From: JAGWRI01 sp963728785
GTDB taxonomy: Bacteria; Gemmatimonadota; Gemmatimonadetes; Gemmatimonadales; Gemmatimonadaceae
DNA: 64,000 nucleotides
Assembly (NCBI GenBank): GCA_963728785.1
Contig: CAVSKV010000003.1
Location: 120,547-184,546, forward strand
Reading direction: 5' to 3'
The notes under the pieces are model-generated. The model did no database searches and was not told the origin of the DNA. It saw only the letters and a list, made by a program, of their open reading frames with translations. A program made the translations under genes and the position numbers. Below are positions 8,208 to 17,205 of the stretch, piece by piece. The first letter of the stretch is position 1. Each line of letters opens with the position of its first letter.

Positions 8208-9142
8208 TCGACGTGGTGATCCGGCGGCCCACCCTGTCTCACCGCGCCCAGTATGCGGCGCTGCGCGGCGCCGTGGGCACGCTCGATCTGCTCGGGTTCC
8301 GCCGCGCCAGCGCTGTGGGCGCGTGGCTGGGCGCGCTCGGGTACCGGCCGCTCGGCATTCGCCGCGCCGTAGTGGAACGGCAACTTCGCGCCGCATTTCC
8401 CGATTGGACGGCGGATCGGGTAACCGACGTGGCACGGGGTGCGTACGAGAGCCTCGGGCGCACGTTCATCGAAACAGCCGTGCTGCCGTCGTATTCCCGC
8501 GAGCAGGTGCTCGACATGTTCGAGCGCATCGACAACTGGGCGGCAGTCGAAGCGGCCCGCGCCCTCGGTCGCGGGGTCATCTTGCTCACCGGCCATATCG
8601 GTAACTGGGAGTTGGGCGGAGCCTATATTGCCGCGCGCGGTGTGCCGCTCGATGCCGTGACCCGCGGCATGCAGAATCCTCTGTTCGACGGCTACATCAC
8701 GCGCACACGCGAGCGCATAGGCATGCAGGTGGTGCACGACGCCGACGCCGTGCGGCAGGTGCCGCGTGCCCTGCGGGCCGGGCGGGCCGTGGCGTTCGTG
8801 TTCGACCAGGGTGCCGTGGGCCTTGCCTCCACCTGGGTGCCCTTCTTCGGACGCATGGCCAAGACGCCCCGCGGTCCGGCGGTGTTCGCCCTGCGTCTGG
8901 ACGCGCCCATGGTGTTCGGCGCGGCCATCCGCCAGCCGAGCGGGCGTTTCGTGTTGAGCTTCGAGCCGGTGGATACCGTACGCACGGGAGACCGGGACGC
9001 GGATGTCGACACCATGGTGGTCGCCTACACGGCGGTGCTCGAGCGATGGGTGCGCCGGGTTCCGGAGCAATATTTCTGGCATCACCGCCGGTGGAAGCAC
9101 CAGCGGCCCGGAACGCCGAGCGAACTGGGCGACCCGTCGTGA
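8204..9142 (+). CDS. LpxL/HtrB-family lysophospholipid (lipid A late) acyltransferase
   Basis: A 312-residue member of the lipid A late acyltransferase family, which transfers a fatty acyl chain from acyl-ACP onto a lipid A precursor at the inner membrane. The catalytic HX4E is GHIGNWE (His131, Glu136). The downstream FDQGAVG and the C-terminal YFWHHRRWK motifs are typical of the family (usually WxHRRWK). No long N-terminal membrane helix stands out, though residues 18-50 are hydrophobic. It overlaps both neighbours by 4 nt. Coupling to the MsbA-like exporter supports outer-membrane glycolipid biogenesis. The substrate may differ from enterobacterial lipid A. Confidence 0.88.
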   Translation: MIDVVIRRPTLSHRAQYAALRGAVGTLDLLGFRRASAVGAWLGALGYRPLGIRRAVVERQLRAAFPDWTADRVTDVARGAYESLGRTFIETAVLPSYSREQVLDMFERIDNWAAVEAARALGRGVILLTGHIGNWELGGAYIAARGVPLDAVTRGMQNPLFDGYITRTRERIGMQVVHDADAVRQVPRALRAGRAVAFVFDQGAVGLASTWVPFFGRMAKTPRGPAVFALRLDAPMVFGAAIRQPSGRFVLSFEPVDTVRTGDRDADVDTMVVAYTAVLERWVRRVPEQYFWHHRRWKHQRPGTPSELGDPS

Positions 9143-10011
9143 GCCTGCGTACGCACGAAGTCCTCTGGCGCGATCCGCGCGCCTGGTTCTCCATCGGCGT
9201 CATTGGCCTGCTCGCGTTCGCCGCCGCCGCGGCGCCGCTGGTGGCGCGACACGACCCGTTGGCGATCAATCTGCAAGCCCAACTGCTGCCGCCGAGCGGC
9301 TCGCACTGGTTGGGCACCGACGTGCAGGGGCGCGACGTCTGGGCCCGGCTCGTATACGGAGCGCGCATCTCGCTTTCCGTGGGCGTGGGGTCGCAGGCCA
9401 TCGCGCTGTCGTTGGGACTCGCGCTGGGACTCACCGCTGGCTACTACGGCCGGTGGGTGGACGAACTGGTCATGCGGCTGGCCGATGTGACGCTGGCCTT
9501 TCCGACGCTGCTCCTGTTGATCGCGCTGGTGGCGGCGCTGAAGCCGTCGCTGGCGATCGTGTTTCTCACCATCGGGTTCGTGGGCTGGGCGGCGATGGCG
9601 CGGCTGGTGCGCGGCCAGGTCCTCGTGGTGCGCGAACTGGAGTTCGTGCACGCATCGCGGGCTCTGGGCGCGCGCGACGGCCGGGTGATCGTGCGCCATG
9701 TGCTGCCGAGCGTGATCGCCCCGGTGGTGATCGCGGCCACGCTGGGTATCGCGGCGGCGATCATGGCCGAGTCCTCGCTGTCGTTTCTGGGGCTGGGCGT
9801 GCAGCCGCCGACGCCGAGTTGGGGCGCGATGATCGCCGACGCGCGCGACCTGGCACAACTGAGCCACGCACCCTGGACCTCGGTCGCGCCGGGCGCGGCG
9901 ATCGCCGTCACCGTGCTGGCGTTCAACCTGTTGGGCGACGCCCTGCGCGACGCTCTCGACCCGCGGGGCCTCGCCAAGGCGGGGCGCTCGATGGAGGTTC
10001 CCCCGACATGA
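9139..10011 (+). CDS. DppC/OppC-like ABC transporter permease, lacking its usual partners
   Basis: A 290-residue permease of the dipeptide/oligopeptide (DppC) type, with about six hydrophobic segments. The EAA-type loop appears in VHASRALGARDGRVIVRHVLPSVIAP, and the C-terminal SSLSFLGLGVQPPTPSWGAMI is the DppC hallmark. The N-terminal GTDVQGRDVWARLVYGARISL is also characteristic. The GTG at 9139 overlaps the acyltransferase stop (GTGA). No DppB, binding protein or DppD/DppF ATPase accompanies it, which is unusual because DppC works as a DppB-DppC heterodimer. Its partners may be encoded elsewhere. Confidence 0.85.
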   Translation: MSLRTHEVLWRDPRAWFSIGVIGLLAFAAAAAPLVARHDPLAINLQAQLLPPSGSHWLGTDVQGRDVWARLVYGARISLSVGVGSQAIALSLGLALGLTAGYYGRWVDELVMRLADVTLAFPTLLLLIALVAALKPSLAIVFLTIGFVGWAAMARLVRGQVLVVRELEFVHASRALGARDGRVIVRHVLPSVIAPVVIAATLGIAAAIMAESSLSFLGLGVQPPTPSWGAMIADARDLAQLSHAPWTSVAPGAAIAVTVLAFNLLGDALRDALDPRGLAKAGRSMEVPPT

Positions 10012-11162
10012 GCTACGACGTCGACGCGCTGCGAGCGCGCGAATATCCGTGGATGGACGCGGCGCGCGCCGTGTTCCTGAACAGCGCTTCCACGGGGCCA
10101 TTGCCGCTGCGCACCGTGCGGGCCGTCGGGGCGTTCACCGATCTGCGCCATGAGCCGCACCGGATGCCGGACGCTCTGCTGTTCGACACGCTGGCCCGCT
10201 CGCGGGCGCTGGTCGCGCGCTTGCTCCACGCTGCTCCGGAAGAGATCGCGCTCGCCGTGAACACGAGCTATGGCATCAACGTGGCCGCCGCCGGGTTGCC
10301 GCTCGGGCCCGGCGACGTGGTCGTCGTGCCCGACGGCGAATTTCCGGCCAACATGTATCCGTGGCTGGAACTGGTGCCGAAGCGCGGGGCCGTCGTGCGC
10401 GTGATCCCGCTGCGCGACGGGGTGTGTGACGAGCGAAGTCTGATGGCTGCCGTCGACGATCCGGCAGTCAAGGTAGTGGCCGTGTCGTGGGTGGGATTCG
10501 CCACGGGGTACCGTGTGGACCTGCCGGCGCTGGGTCGGCGCTGTCGTGATCGCGGCGTGCACCTGGTGGTGGACGCCATCCAGGGCCTTGGCGTGCTTCC
10601 GCTGGACGTGCGCGAGGTGCAGCCGGCGATCCTTGCCTGCGGCGCCCAGAAGTGGTTGCTCTCGCCCTGGGGGGCCGGATTCACCTACGTGCGGCAGGAC
10701 CTCGTGCGGCAACTCGATCCCCCGTTCGTGAGCTGGATGGCGGTGAAGGGTTCCGACGACTTCCGCAAGTTGCTCGACTACGACATGACCTGGCGCGACG
10801 ACGCGCGCCGGTTCGAGTTCATCACGGTGCCCTTCCAGGATTTCGCGGGAATGAATGCGAGCCTCGAATTGCTGTTCGAGTTGGGCCCGGAAGCGGTCGC
10901 CGCCCACGTGCGGCGGCTTGCCGATCGCGTCGTGGAGTGGGCCGGAAGCCGCCGCGACATGCGGCTCGTGACGCCCGCCGATCCGGCTCGGCGCGCCGGC
11001 ATCGTGTGCGTCGCGCCGCCCGATCCGGAGGCCACGAGCCAGCGGCTGCGCGAGGCCGGCGTCACGCACTCCCAGCGTGAGGGCGCCATGCGCCTTTCCA
11101 TCCACGCTTTCAACACGGACGACGACGTCGCGCGCGCGCTCGACGTGATCGGCGCCCGCTGA
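10008..11162 (+). CDS. Class V aminotransferase (cysteine desulfurase/isopenicillin N epimerase-like)
   Basis: A 384-residue PLP enzyme of the class V family. Asp189 in HLVVDAIQG contacts the PLP ring nitrogen, and Lys215 in CGAQKWLLSPWG is the likely Schiff-base lysine. The early LNSASTGPLP and EFPANMYPW segments match the SufS/epimerase-like subgroup rather than a biosynthetic serine-pyruvate transaminase. The desulfurase-specific active-site Cys loop is not evident, so epimerase or lyase activity is as likely as desulfuration. The ATG at 10008 overlaps the permease stop (ATGA), making it the last gene of the coupled operon. It converges on tyrS with a 7-nt gap. Confidence 0.85.
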   Translation: MSYDVDALRAREYPWMDAARAVFLNSASTGPLPLRTVRAVGAFTDLRHEPHRMPDALLFDTLARSRALVARLLHAAPEEIALAVNTSYGINVAAAGLPLGPGDVVVVPDGEFPANMYPWLELVPKRGAVVRVIPLRDGVCDERSLMAAVDDPAVKVVAVSWVGFATGYRVDLPALGRRCRDRGVHLVVDAIQGLGVLPLDVREVQPAILACGAQKWLLSPWGAGFTYVRQDLVRQLDPPFVSWMAVKGSDDFRKLLDYDMTWRDDARRFEFITVPFQDFAGMNASLELLFELGPEAVAAHVRRLADRVVEWAGSRRDMRLVTPADPARRAGIVCVAPPDPEATSQRLREAGVTHSQREGAMRLSIHAFNTDDDVARALDVIGAR

Positions 11163-11169
11163 GTACGGC

Positions 11170-12465
11170 TCAGCCCAGAATGCGCACCAGCGCGTAGTCG
11201 CGCTTGCCCTTGCCCAGGATAACGTGCCGTCCGGCCAGTAGTACGCCGGCGGTGTCGACGTAACGCTCCGCCGCGGCCAGCTTGCGCTTGTTCACCGACA
11301 CGCCGCCCTGCTCGAGCAGCCGCCGTGCGGCCCCGTTCGAGTTGGCGATGCCCACTGCGGTGAGCAACTTGAACACATCGAGCCGGCCCGGCGTTTCGCC
11401 GGCGACGTCGGCTTCCCGGACCTCCGTGAACGGCGCGTCGTTGCTCAACTGCGCCAACGCATCTGCCGAGAGCGAGGCCGGATCCAGACCGCCGAAATAG
11501 AAACCGGACACCTCTTCGGCGGCGCCTAGCGCGGCCCCGCCGTGCAGGCGGCGCGTCATTTCGCGGGCCAGCGCCCGTTGTGCCTCCCGCTGTTCCGGGT
11601 GCTCCTCAACGGCCCGGCCCAGTACCTCGATCTCACCGCGCGCCAGGAGGGTGAAATAGCGCAGGTACTTCTCCACGTCGCGGTCATCGGTGTTGATCCA
11701 GTACTGGTAGAACCGGTATGGCGACGTGAGCTTTGCATCGAGCCACACGGCGCCTGCCTCGCTCTTGCCGAACTTGGCGCCGCCGGCCGTGGTCACGAGC
11801 GGCAGGGTGAGGCCATGCCCCTGCGCGCCGGTGCCCTCGGCGCGATGGATGAGTTCGATACCGGCGGTGATGTTCCCCCACTGGTCGCTTCCACCGAGCT
11901 GCAGCGTGACGCCGTCGCGGCGCCACAGCTCCAGGAAGTCATACGCCTGGAGCAGCATGTACGAGAACTCGGTGTACGAGATGCCCCCCTCGAGCCGCGT
12001 CTTCACCGACTCCTTCTGGAGCATGTAGTTCACGGTGAAATGCTTGCCCACGTCGCGCATGAACTCGATGGCGCCGAGTGCGGCGAGCCAGTCCGCATTG
12101 TTGCGCATGACGGCGGCGTGCTGTCCATCGAAGTCCATGAACCGCGCCAGTTGGTCGCGGATGGCCCGGGCATTGGCCTCCACTTCCTCCGCGGACGCGA
12201 GCTGGCGTTCGGTCGATCGACCGCTGGGGTCGCCGATGAGGCCAGTGCCTCCGCCCACGAGCACCACCGGCCGGTGGCCGGCCCGCTGCAAGTGCATGAG
12301 CCCCATCACGGGAATCAGGTTGCCCACGTGGAGGCTGGCGGCGGTGGGGTCAAACCCCGCGTAGCCCGAGACAACGCCCGCGTGCAGCGCGTCGGCCAGG
12401 CCGTCGGTGTGCTGGTAGAGGAGCCCGCGCCACTGGAGCTCGTCCAGGAGGAGGTGCCGAGGCAT
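11170..12465 (-). CDS. tyrS: Tyrosyl-tRNA synthetase
   Basis: A 431-residue class I aminoacyl-tRNA synthetase that attaches tyrosine to tRNA-Tyr. The HIGH-type motif appears as SLHVGNL (residues ~44-50), tyrosine-binding elements as GGSDQWGNI, and the KMSKS-type loop as KFGKSE. The C-terminal ~65 residues (RRLLEQGGVSVNKRKL...) form an S4-like RNA-binding domain. The ATG at 12465 was chosen; an in-frame TTG two codons upstream has no support. A near-consensus promoter ends 5 nt before this ATG, so the mRNA is probably leaderless. Confidence 0.95.
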   Translation of the reverse strand: MPRHLLLDELQWRGLLYQHTDGLADALHAGVVSGYAGFDPTAASLHVGNLIPVMGLMHLQRAGHRPVVLVGGGTGLIGDPSGRSTERQLASAEEVEANARAIRDQLARFMDFDGQHAAVMRNNADWLAALGAIEFMRDVGKHFTVNYMLQKESVKTRLEGGISYTEFSYMLLQAYDFLELWRRDGVTLQLGGSDQWGNITAGIELIHRAEGTGAQGHGLTLPLVTTAGGAKFGKSEAGAVWLDAKLTSPYRFYQYWINTDDRDVEKYLRYFTLLARGEIEVLGRAVEEHPEQREAQRALAREMTRRLHGGAALGAAEEVSGFYFGGLDPASLSADALAQLSNDAPFTEVREADVAGETPGRLDVFKLLTAVGIANSNGAARRLLEQGGVSVNKRKLAAAERYVDTAGVLLAGRHVILGKGKRDYALVRILG

Positions 12466-12470
12466 CCCCA

Positions 12471-12499
12471 AGTATAGAGACGCGCCGGGGCAAAGTCAC
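12471..12499 (-). promoter_or_regulatory. Leaderless-type promoter of tyrS
   Basis: Minus strand: GTGACT (12494-12499), 17-nt spacer, TATACT (12471-12476), 5 nt, then the ATG at 12465. Both hexamers are close to consensus and the spacing is ideal. No ribosome-binding site fits between box and start codon. Confidence 0.6.
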
Positions 12500-12509
12500 A
12501 CGCCCCGCG

Positions 12510-12539
12510 TTGGTGCACGGCTCGCCCAACCGTTAGCTT
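12510..12539 (+). promoter_or_regulatory. Candidate promoter of the class A PBP gene
   Basis: TTGGTG (12510-12515), 18-nt spacer, TAGCTT (12534-12539), 10 nt to the GTG at 12550. The predicted leader is about 3 nt, again without a Shine-Dalgarno. Weaker than the divergent tyrS promoter. Confidence 0.4.
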
Positions 12540-12549
12540 CCTGCCCATC

Positions 12550-14787
12550 GTGCACCTGCCATTCCAGCGCTTCCGCAAGCGGCACCCGGTGCTGACGCGC
12601 CGCGCCTTGATCGCGGGCGTGTTCGCGGCCTGCTTCACGGCCGGAGTCGCGGTGGCCAGTTGGACGCTGGTGTGCGACGCCGGCCGCTGCCCGTCGGTGG
12701 ACGTGCTCGACGCGTACACCCCTCGCCAGACGTCCAAGGTGTACGCCGCCGACGGCCAGTTCATCACCGAACTGGGATTGGAGCGCCGGACTCTCGTCAA
12801 GTTGGCCGACATCCCGATGGTCGTACGCGACGCCTTCGTAGCCACTGAGGACAAGCGCTTCTACTCGCACCACGGTATCGATTTCATCCGCGTACTGGGG
12901 GCAGGGCTGCGCAACCTGCGCAGCGGCGGCTACGCGCAGGGCTTCTCCACGATCACGATGCAGCTGGCGCGCAACGTGTTTCCCGAACGCATCTCGCGCG
13001 AGAAGTCACTCGTCCGAAAACTCAAGGAAGCCAAGGTCTCGCTGGCCATCGAACGGCACTACTCCAAGGACAGGATCCTGGAGTTGTACCTGAACCAGAT
13101 ATACCTGGGCAACGGCGCGCACGGCGTGGAGACCGCCGCGCAGCGGTACTTCGGCAAGTCGGTGCGCGACCTGAACCTTGCGGAGGCGGCGATGCTCGCT
13201 GCGCTACCCAAGGCCCCGAGTCGGTACGACCCTCGGCGTTTCCCCGATCGGGCGGTGCAAAGGCGCAACACGATCATCGAGTTGATGCGGCAGGATGGGC
13301 TGGTGGACGCCGCCGATGCCACCATGGCCCGGGCTTACCCGCTCGATCTCGCCGGACGCGCCGAATCAGGGGACATCGCTCCCTACTTCATCGAGTGGGT
13401 GCGGCAGCAGCTCGACGCCCGGTTCGGCCAGCGGCTGTACGAGCAGGGACTCAAGGTCTACACCACGCTGGACCTGGATCTCCAGTCGGCCGCCGAGCGC
13501 GCGCTGGAGACGCAACTGCGAGCAATCGAGGCGGGCCGTTACGGAGCGTACCGGCATCCCACGTTCGAGCAGTATCTGGCGCGGGCGGGCGAAGGGGACG
13601 CGAGGACTGACGCGAACTCTCCCTATCTCCAGGGGGCGTTCGTGGCTATGGACCCCCGCACCGGCGCGGTGCTCGCGATGGTCGGCGGGCGCGACTTCGA
13701 CGATTCCAAGTTCAACCGTGCGACCCAGGCCCTGCGCCAGCCGGGCTCGACGTTCAAGCCGATCGTGTATTCCACGGCGGTGCAAGCCGGGCTGCCGCCG
13801 TCGTATCTCGTGGACGACGAGCCGCTCGCCGTGCCGCAGATCGACGGGACCGACTGGACCCCGCAGAACTTCGACCTCAAATTCGAGGGGCGCATGACCA
13901 TGCGGCGGGCGTTCTACGAGTCGCGAAACGTGCCGGCCATCCGCATCGGCATGCAGCTCGGCGAGCAGAACGTGATCGACGAAGCGCGAAAATTCGGCAT
14001 CACGACGCCGATCCCGCCGTACCCCTCCATCCACATCGGCGCCGCCGACGTCTACCCCATCGAGCTGATCGCGGCCTACAGCACCTTTGCCACGCTGGGG
14101 ACACGTGCCGCGCCCATCGGCATCACGCGCGTGGAGAGCGCCGACGGCAAAGTGCTCTGGGAGCAGGCGCCGCAGCTCACGGCAATCCTCACGCCCCAAC
14201 AGTCGTGGATCATGGTGGACATGATGAAGGACGTCGTCACCAAGGGATCGGCCGCGGGCTCGGTGGGGCAGTACTTCACGCTGCCGGCAGGCGGCAAGAC
14301 GGGGACGACCAACGACGGCGCGGACGTCTGGTTCATCGGCTACACGTCGGATCTGGTGGCGGGGCTCTGGATCGGGCTCGACAAGCCGACCAAGATCAAG
14401 GCGAATGCCCAGGGTGGGCTGCTGGCTGCCCCGGCGTGGACCGCATTCATGAATGAGGTGTATCGGCGCAAGCCGGCCCCGCCCGATTGGCCGCGGCCCG
14501 AGGGAATCGTGTCGCGGGATATCGACTTCACCACCAACATGCTGCGCACCCAGTACTGCCCTTCGGTCGACGTCATGTCGGAAGTCTATATCGCCGGGAC
14601 GGAACCTACGCGGCCGTGCGACGTGCATACCGCGCACGGCATCGTCCTCAAGCCCGATACCACCCCGGCGGTGCTGGTGCCCCGGAAGCCGATGCTTCCC
14701 GACACCACCAACCCGTTCTACATCCCGCCCCGAAAGAAGCCGGGCGGTGGCGGTGGCGGGGGCCGGGGCGGGGGCGGGACGCGGTGA
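12550..14787 (+). CDS. Class A penicillin-binding protein (PBP1A-like, transglycosylase-transpeptidase)
   Basis: A 745-residue bifunctional peptidoglycan synthase. One membrane anchor (about 18-40) is followed by a GT51 glycosyltransferase domain with catalytic Glu100 in ATEDKRFYSHHG, FSTITMQLARN and ILELYLNQIYLGNGAHGVE. The transpeptidase domain has Ser400-x-x-Lys403 (GSTFK), Ser458-x-Asn460 (SRN) and Lys583-Thr-Gly (KTGTT). It polymerises lipid II and cross-links stems in the periplasm. The C-terminus ends in a Pro- and Gly-rich tail after residue ~725 (a seven-Gly run, then RGGGG), which is not part of the catalytic fold. The GTG start at 12550 precedes the basic pre-anchor segment. It is coupled by GTGA to the next gene. 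Confidence 0.95.
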   Translation: MHLPFQRFRKRHPVLTRRALIAGVFAACFTAGVAVASWTLVCDAGRCPSVDVLDAYTPRQTSKVYAADGQFITELGLERRTLVKLADIPMVVRDAFVATEDKRFYSHHGIDFIRVLGAGLRNLRSGGYAQGFSTITMQLARNVFPERISREKSLVRKLKEAKVSLAIERHYSKDRILELYLNQIYLGNGAHGVETAAQRYFGKSVRDLNLAEAAMLAALPKAPSRYDPRRFPDRAVQRRNTIIELMRQDGLVDAADATMARAYPLDLAGRAESGDIAPYFIEWVRQQLDARFGQRLYEQGLKVYTTLDLDLQSAAERALETQLRAIEAGRYGAYRHPTFEQYLARAGEGDARTDANSPYLQGAFVAMDPRTGAVLAMVGGRDFDDSKFNRATQALRQPGSTFKPIVYSTAVQAGLPPSYLVDDEPLAVPQIDGTDWTPQNFDLKFEGRMTMRRAFYESRNVPAIRIGMQLGEQNVIDEARKFGITTPIPPYPSIHIGAADVYPIELIAAYSTFATLGTRAAPIGITRVESADGKVLWEQAPQLTAILTPQQSWIMVDMMKDVVTKGSAAGSVGQYFTLPAGGKTGTTNDGADVWFIGYTSDLVAGLWIGLDKPTKIKANAQGGLLAAPAWTAFMNEVYRRKPAPPDWPRPEGIVSRDIDFTTNMLRTQYCPSVDVMSEVYIAGTEPTRPCDVHTAHGIVLKPDTTPAVLVPRKPMLPDTTNPFYIPPRKKPGGGGGGGRGGGGTR

Positions 14788-16121
14788 GGCGGTACCACGC
14801 GGCGTGGGTGCTCCCCGTCACCACGCCTCCCGTGCGTGACGGGACGGTAGCTGTGGCCGACGGTCGCATTGTGTATGTCGGCCGCCGCGTCGGCGCACCG
14901 GCGGGCGACGACGTGGAGTTGGGAGACGCCGTGTTGCTGCCGGGGCTGGTAAACGCTCATTGCCACCTCGAGCTGACGTCGATGCGCGGGTTCCTAGAGG
15001 ATCTCGACTTTCGATCGTGGATTCTCCGCCTCATGATGGCCCGGCGCGAGGTCCTGACTCGCGACATGCTGGTGGACGGGGCGCGATTGGGGATCGACGA
15101 AGGACTTGCCGCGGGGATCACCACGTACGCCGACACGTGCGAGTCCGGGGCGGCGTTCGACGCGATGCTCGAACGCGGCGTGCGCGGCATCGTGTACCAG
15201 GAGGTTTTCGGGCCGGCGCCGGTGGCGTGCGACGAGACCGTGGCCGAACTCAGGACAAGGGTTACCGCCATGCAGGCCCGGCAAACGCCACTCGTGCGCG
15301 TCGGGGTGTCGCCGCACGCACCATACACGGTCAGCGACCGGCTGTTCGCCGCCGTGGCCCGTTATGCGATTCAGGCCCGGTTGCCGATCGCCATCCATAT
15401 TGCCGAAAGCGATGCCGAGCAGCGGCTGGTGGTCGAAGGCCGGGGGGAGTTTGCCGACGCGCTCATCAAGCGCGGCATCCGCGTCGAGGCGCGGGCGCCC
15501 AGTCCCATCCAATTGCTGCGCGGCCTTCGCGTGCTCGACGCCCAGCCGCTGCTCATCCACTGCGTGCACGCCGACGCCGTGGACGTGCGCGCCATTGCCG
15601 CTTCGGGCTGCGCGGTGGCCCACTGTCCGACGTCCAACGCAAAGCTGGGCCACGGCGTGGCCCCGCTGTCCGAATTCCTCAGTGCAGGGATCGCCGTGGG
15701 ACTGGGGTCCGATTCAGTGGCGGCCAACAATCGCATGGACATCCTCGGCGAGGCCCGGCTGGCCGCGCTGCAGCAACGTGCGCGTGTGCGCCGCCCCGAC
15801 GTGATGCCGGCGGCACGAGCGCTGCGGCTGGCCACGATAGACGGTGCGCGCGCACTCGGCCTCGACGCCGAGGTGGGGTCGCTGGAGCCGGGCAAGGCGG
15901 CGGATCTGGCGGCCTTTCCGCTCGCCACGCGGTTCGGTCCGACGCACGACGTCGAGAGCGCGATCGTATTCGCGTTGAATGGGGTGCCGGCGTCGCTCGT
16001 GGCCGTGGCTGGCAAGGTGCTCGTGCGTGAAGGCGCGGTCGTACACGGCGACCCCGCGCTGGCCGGGCGTGTCCAGCACGCCGCCGACCTGCTGCAGCAG
16101 TGGCTGGCGGGGCACGAATGA
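14784..16121 (+). CDS. Metal-dependent amidohydrolase/deaminase (MtaD/SsnA/chlorohydrolase-type)
   Basis: A 445-residue amidohydrolase-superfamily enzyme. The metal-binding HxH is NAHCH (His59, His61). Further ligands are expected in IHIAES (~205), LIHCVHAD (~260) and LGSDSVAANN (~310). The C-terminal DGARALGLDAEVGSLEPGKAADL is typical of cytosolic deaminases. Likely activities are hydrolytic deamination of an adenosine derivative or guanine. Aminodeoxyfutalosine deaminase of the futalosine menaquinone pathway is one possibility; sequence alone does not decide. The GTG start at 14784 overlaps the PBP stop, so the genes are coupled despite unrelated roles. Confidence 0.82.
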   Translation: MRRYHAAWVLPVTTPPVRDGTVAVADGRIVYVGRRVGAPAGDDVELGDAVLLPGLVNAHCHLELTSMRGFLEDLDFRSWILRLMMARREVLTRDMLVDGARLGIDEGLAAGITTYADTCESGAAFDAMLERGVRGIVYQEVFGPAPVACDETVAELRTRVTAMQARQTPLVRVGVSPHAPYTVSDRLFAAVARYAIQARLPIAIHIAESDAEQRLVVEGRGEFADALIKRGIRVEARAPSPIQLLRGLRVLDAQPLLIHCVHADAVDVRAIAASGCAVAHCPTSNAKLGHGVAPLSEFLSAGIAVGLGSDSVAANNRMDILGEARLAALQQRARVRRPDVMPAARALRLATIDGARALGLDAEVGSLEPGKAADLAAFPLATRFGPTHDVESAIVFALNGVPASLVAVAGKVLVREGAVVHGDPALAGRVQHAADLLQQWLAGHE

Positions 16122-16196
16122 GGGGGAACGTCCGCTGGCGGGGGGCGCGGTTCCCCGCTTAAGATTGGGAGTACCCCGTTTTCCAGGAGCATGACC

Positions 16197-17156
16197 ATGG
16201 TGCCGCCGAAGGCCGGCCGCACGGCGAAGATCTGGCGCGACGGTCAACTCGTGAACTGGGAGGACGCGACGATCCACGTGATCAGCCACGTCGTCCAGTA
16301 CGGGTCGAGCGTCTTCGAGGGAATGCGCGCCTACGAGACACCGAGCGGCGGGGCCCTGTTCCGTGCTAGGGAGCACATGCGGCGGCTCGTCGACTCGTGC
16401 AAGATCTATCGGATCCCGATCAAGTATTCGGTGGACGAACTGGTGCAGGCGAGCCTCGACACGGTGGCGGCCAACGACCTCAAGGAATGCTACATCCGCC
16501 CTGTGGTCATCCGTACGGGCGAGCAGATGGGCGTGCATTCCCAATCGGCGCCCACCGAAGTGTTCATCATCGCGTGGCACTGGGGGCCCTACCTCGGGCA
16601 TGACGGGCTCGAGACCGGCGTGGACACCCGGGTGTCGAGCTGGCGCCGGGCGGCGCCCGATACCTTCCCTACGATGGCCAAGGCCGGCGGGAACTATCTG
16701 AATTCCCAGCTGTCCAAGATGGAAGCCAAGGCCGACGACTACGCCGAAGGCATCATGCTCGACTCCTTCGGGTTCGTGTCGGAGGGGAGCGGCGAAAACC
16801 TGTTTGCTGTGCGCGACGGCGTGCTGTACACGGCGCCACTGGGCGCCGCCATCCTGCCCGGGATCACCCGCGATGCGCTGATCCAGTTCGCGCACGATCG
16901 CGGCATCGAGGTCCGCGAGCAGTTGCTGCCTCGCGAGTTCCTGTACGTGGCCGACGAGTTGTTCTTCTGCGGGACGGCGGTGGAGGTGACTCCCATCCGC
17001 AGCGTCGACCGGGTGCCGGTGGGCGATGGCAAGCGGGGGCCGGTCACGGCAATGCTGCAGCACGACTATCTCGAGACCGTCCACGGGCGGATTCCCGACC
17101 GGCATGGCTGGCTGACCATGGTGCCCGAGCCAGCCGTTGCGGGGGCCGGGCGATGA
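16197..17156 (+). CDS. ilvE: Branched-chain amino acid aminotransferase
   Basis: A 319-residue fold-type IV PLP enzyme that transaminates Leu, Ile and Val with 2-oxoglutarate. The hallmarks are HVVQYGSSVFEGMRAY near the N-terminus, the PLP lysine (about Lys162) in TMAKAGGNYLNSQ, and GSGENLFAV and ILPGITRDALI, which hold the phosphate. Two ATGs lie 6 nt apart; AGGAG is 7 nt before the second (16197) but only 1 nt before the first (16191), so 16197 is preferred. A TAAGAT box at 16160-16165 may be the -10. A 7-bp inverted repeat (GGGGAAC at 16124-16130, GTTCCCC at 16150-16156) may end the preceding transcript. Confidence 0.94.
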   Translation: MVPPKAGRTAKIWRDGQLVNWEDATIHVISHVVQYGSSVFEGMRAYETPSGGALFRAREHMRRLVDSCKIYRIPIKYSVDELVQASLDTVAANDLKECYIRPVVIRTGEQMGVHSQSAPTEVFIIAWHWGPYLGHDGLETGVDTRVSSWRRAAPDTFPTMAKAGGNYLNSQLSKMEAKADDYAEGIMLDSFGFVSEGSGENLFAVRDGVLYTAPLGAAILPGITRDALIQFAHDRGIEVREQLLPREFLYVADELFFCGTAVEVTPIRSVDRVPVGDGKRGPVTAMLQHDYLETVHGRIPDRHGWLTMVPEPAVAGAGR

Positions 17157-17205
17157 GTAGTCGGCGGTGCCCGGCAACGAGCCGAGCCCGTTCCGGGAGG
17201 CACGG

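Noticed and set aside
6273..8435. 720-codon frame antisense to the ABC exporter
   Set aside because: His/Arg/Glu/Gly-rich composition without domains, a mirror of third-position GC in the real exporter gene on the other strand.
17167..17205. Longer HNH protein from GTG 17167
   Set aside because: No RBS; the GTG at 17206 has GGGAGG 5 nt upstream and starts at the conserved region.
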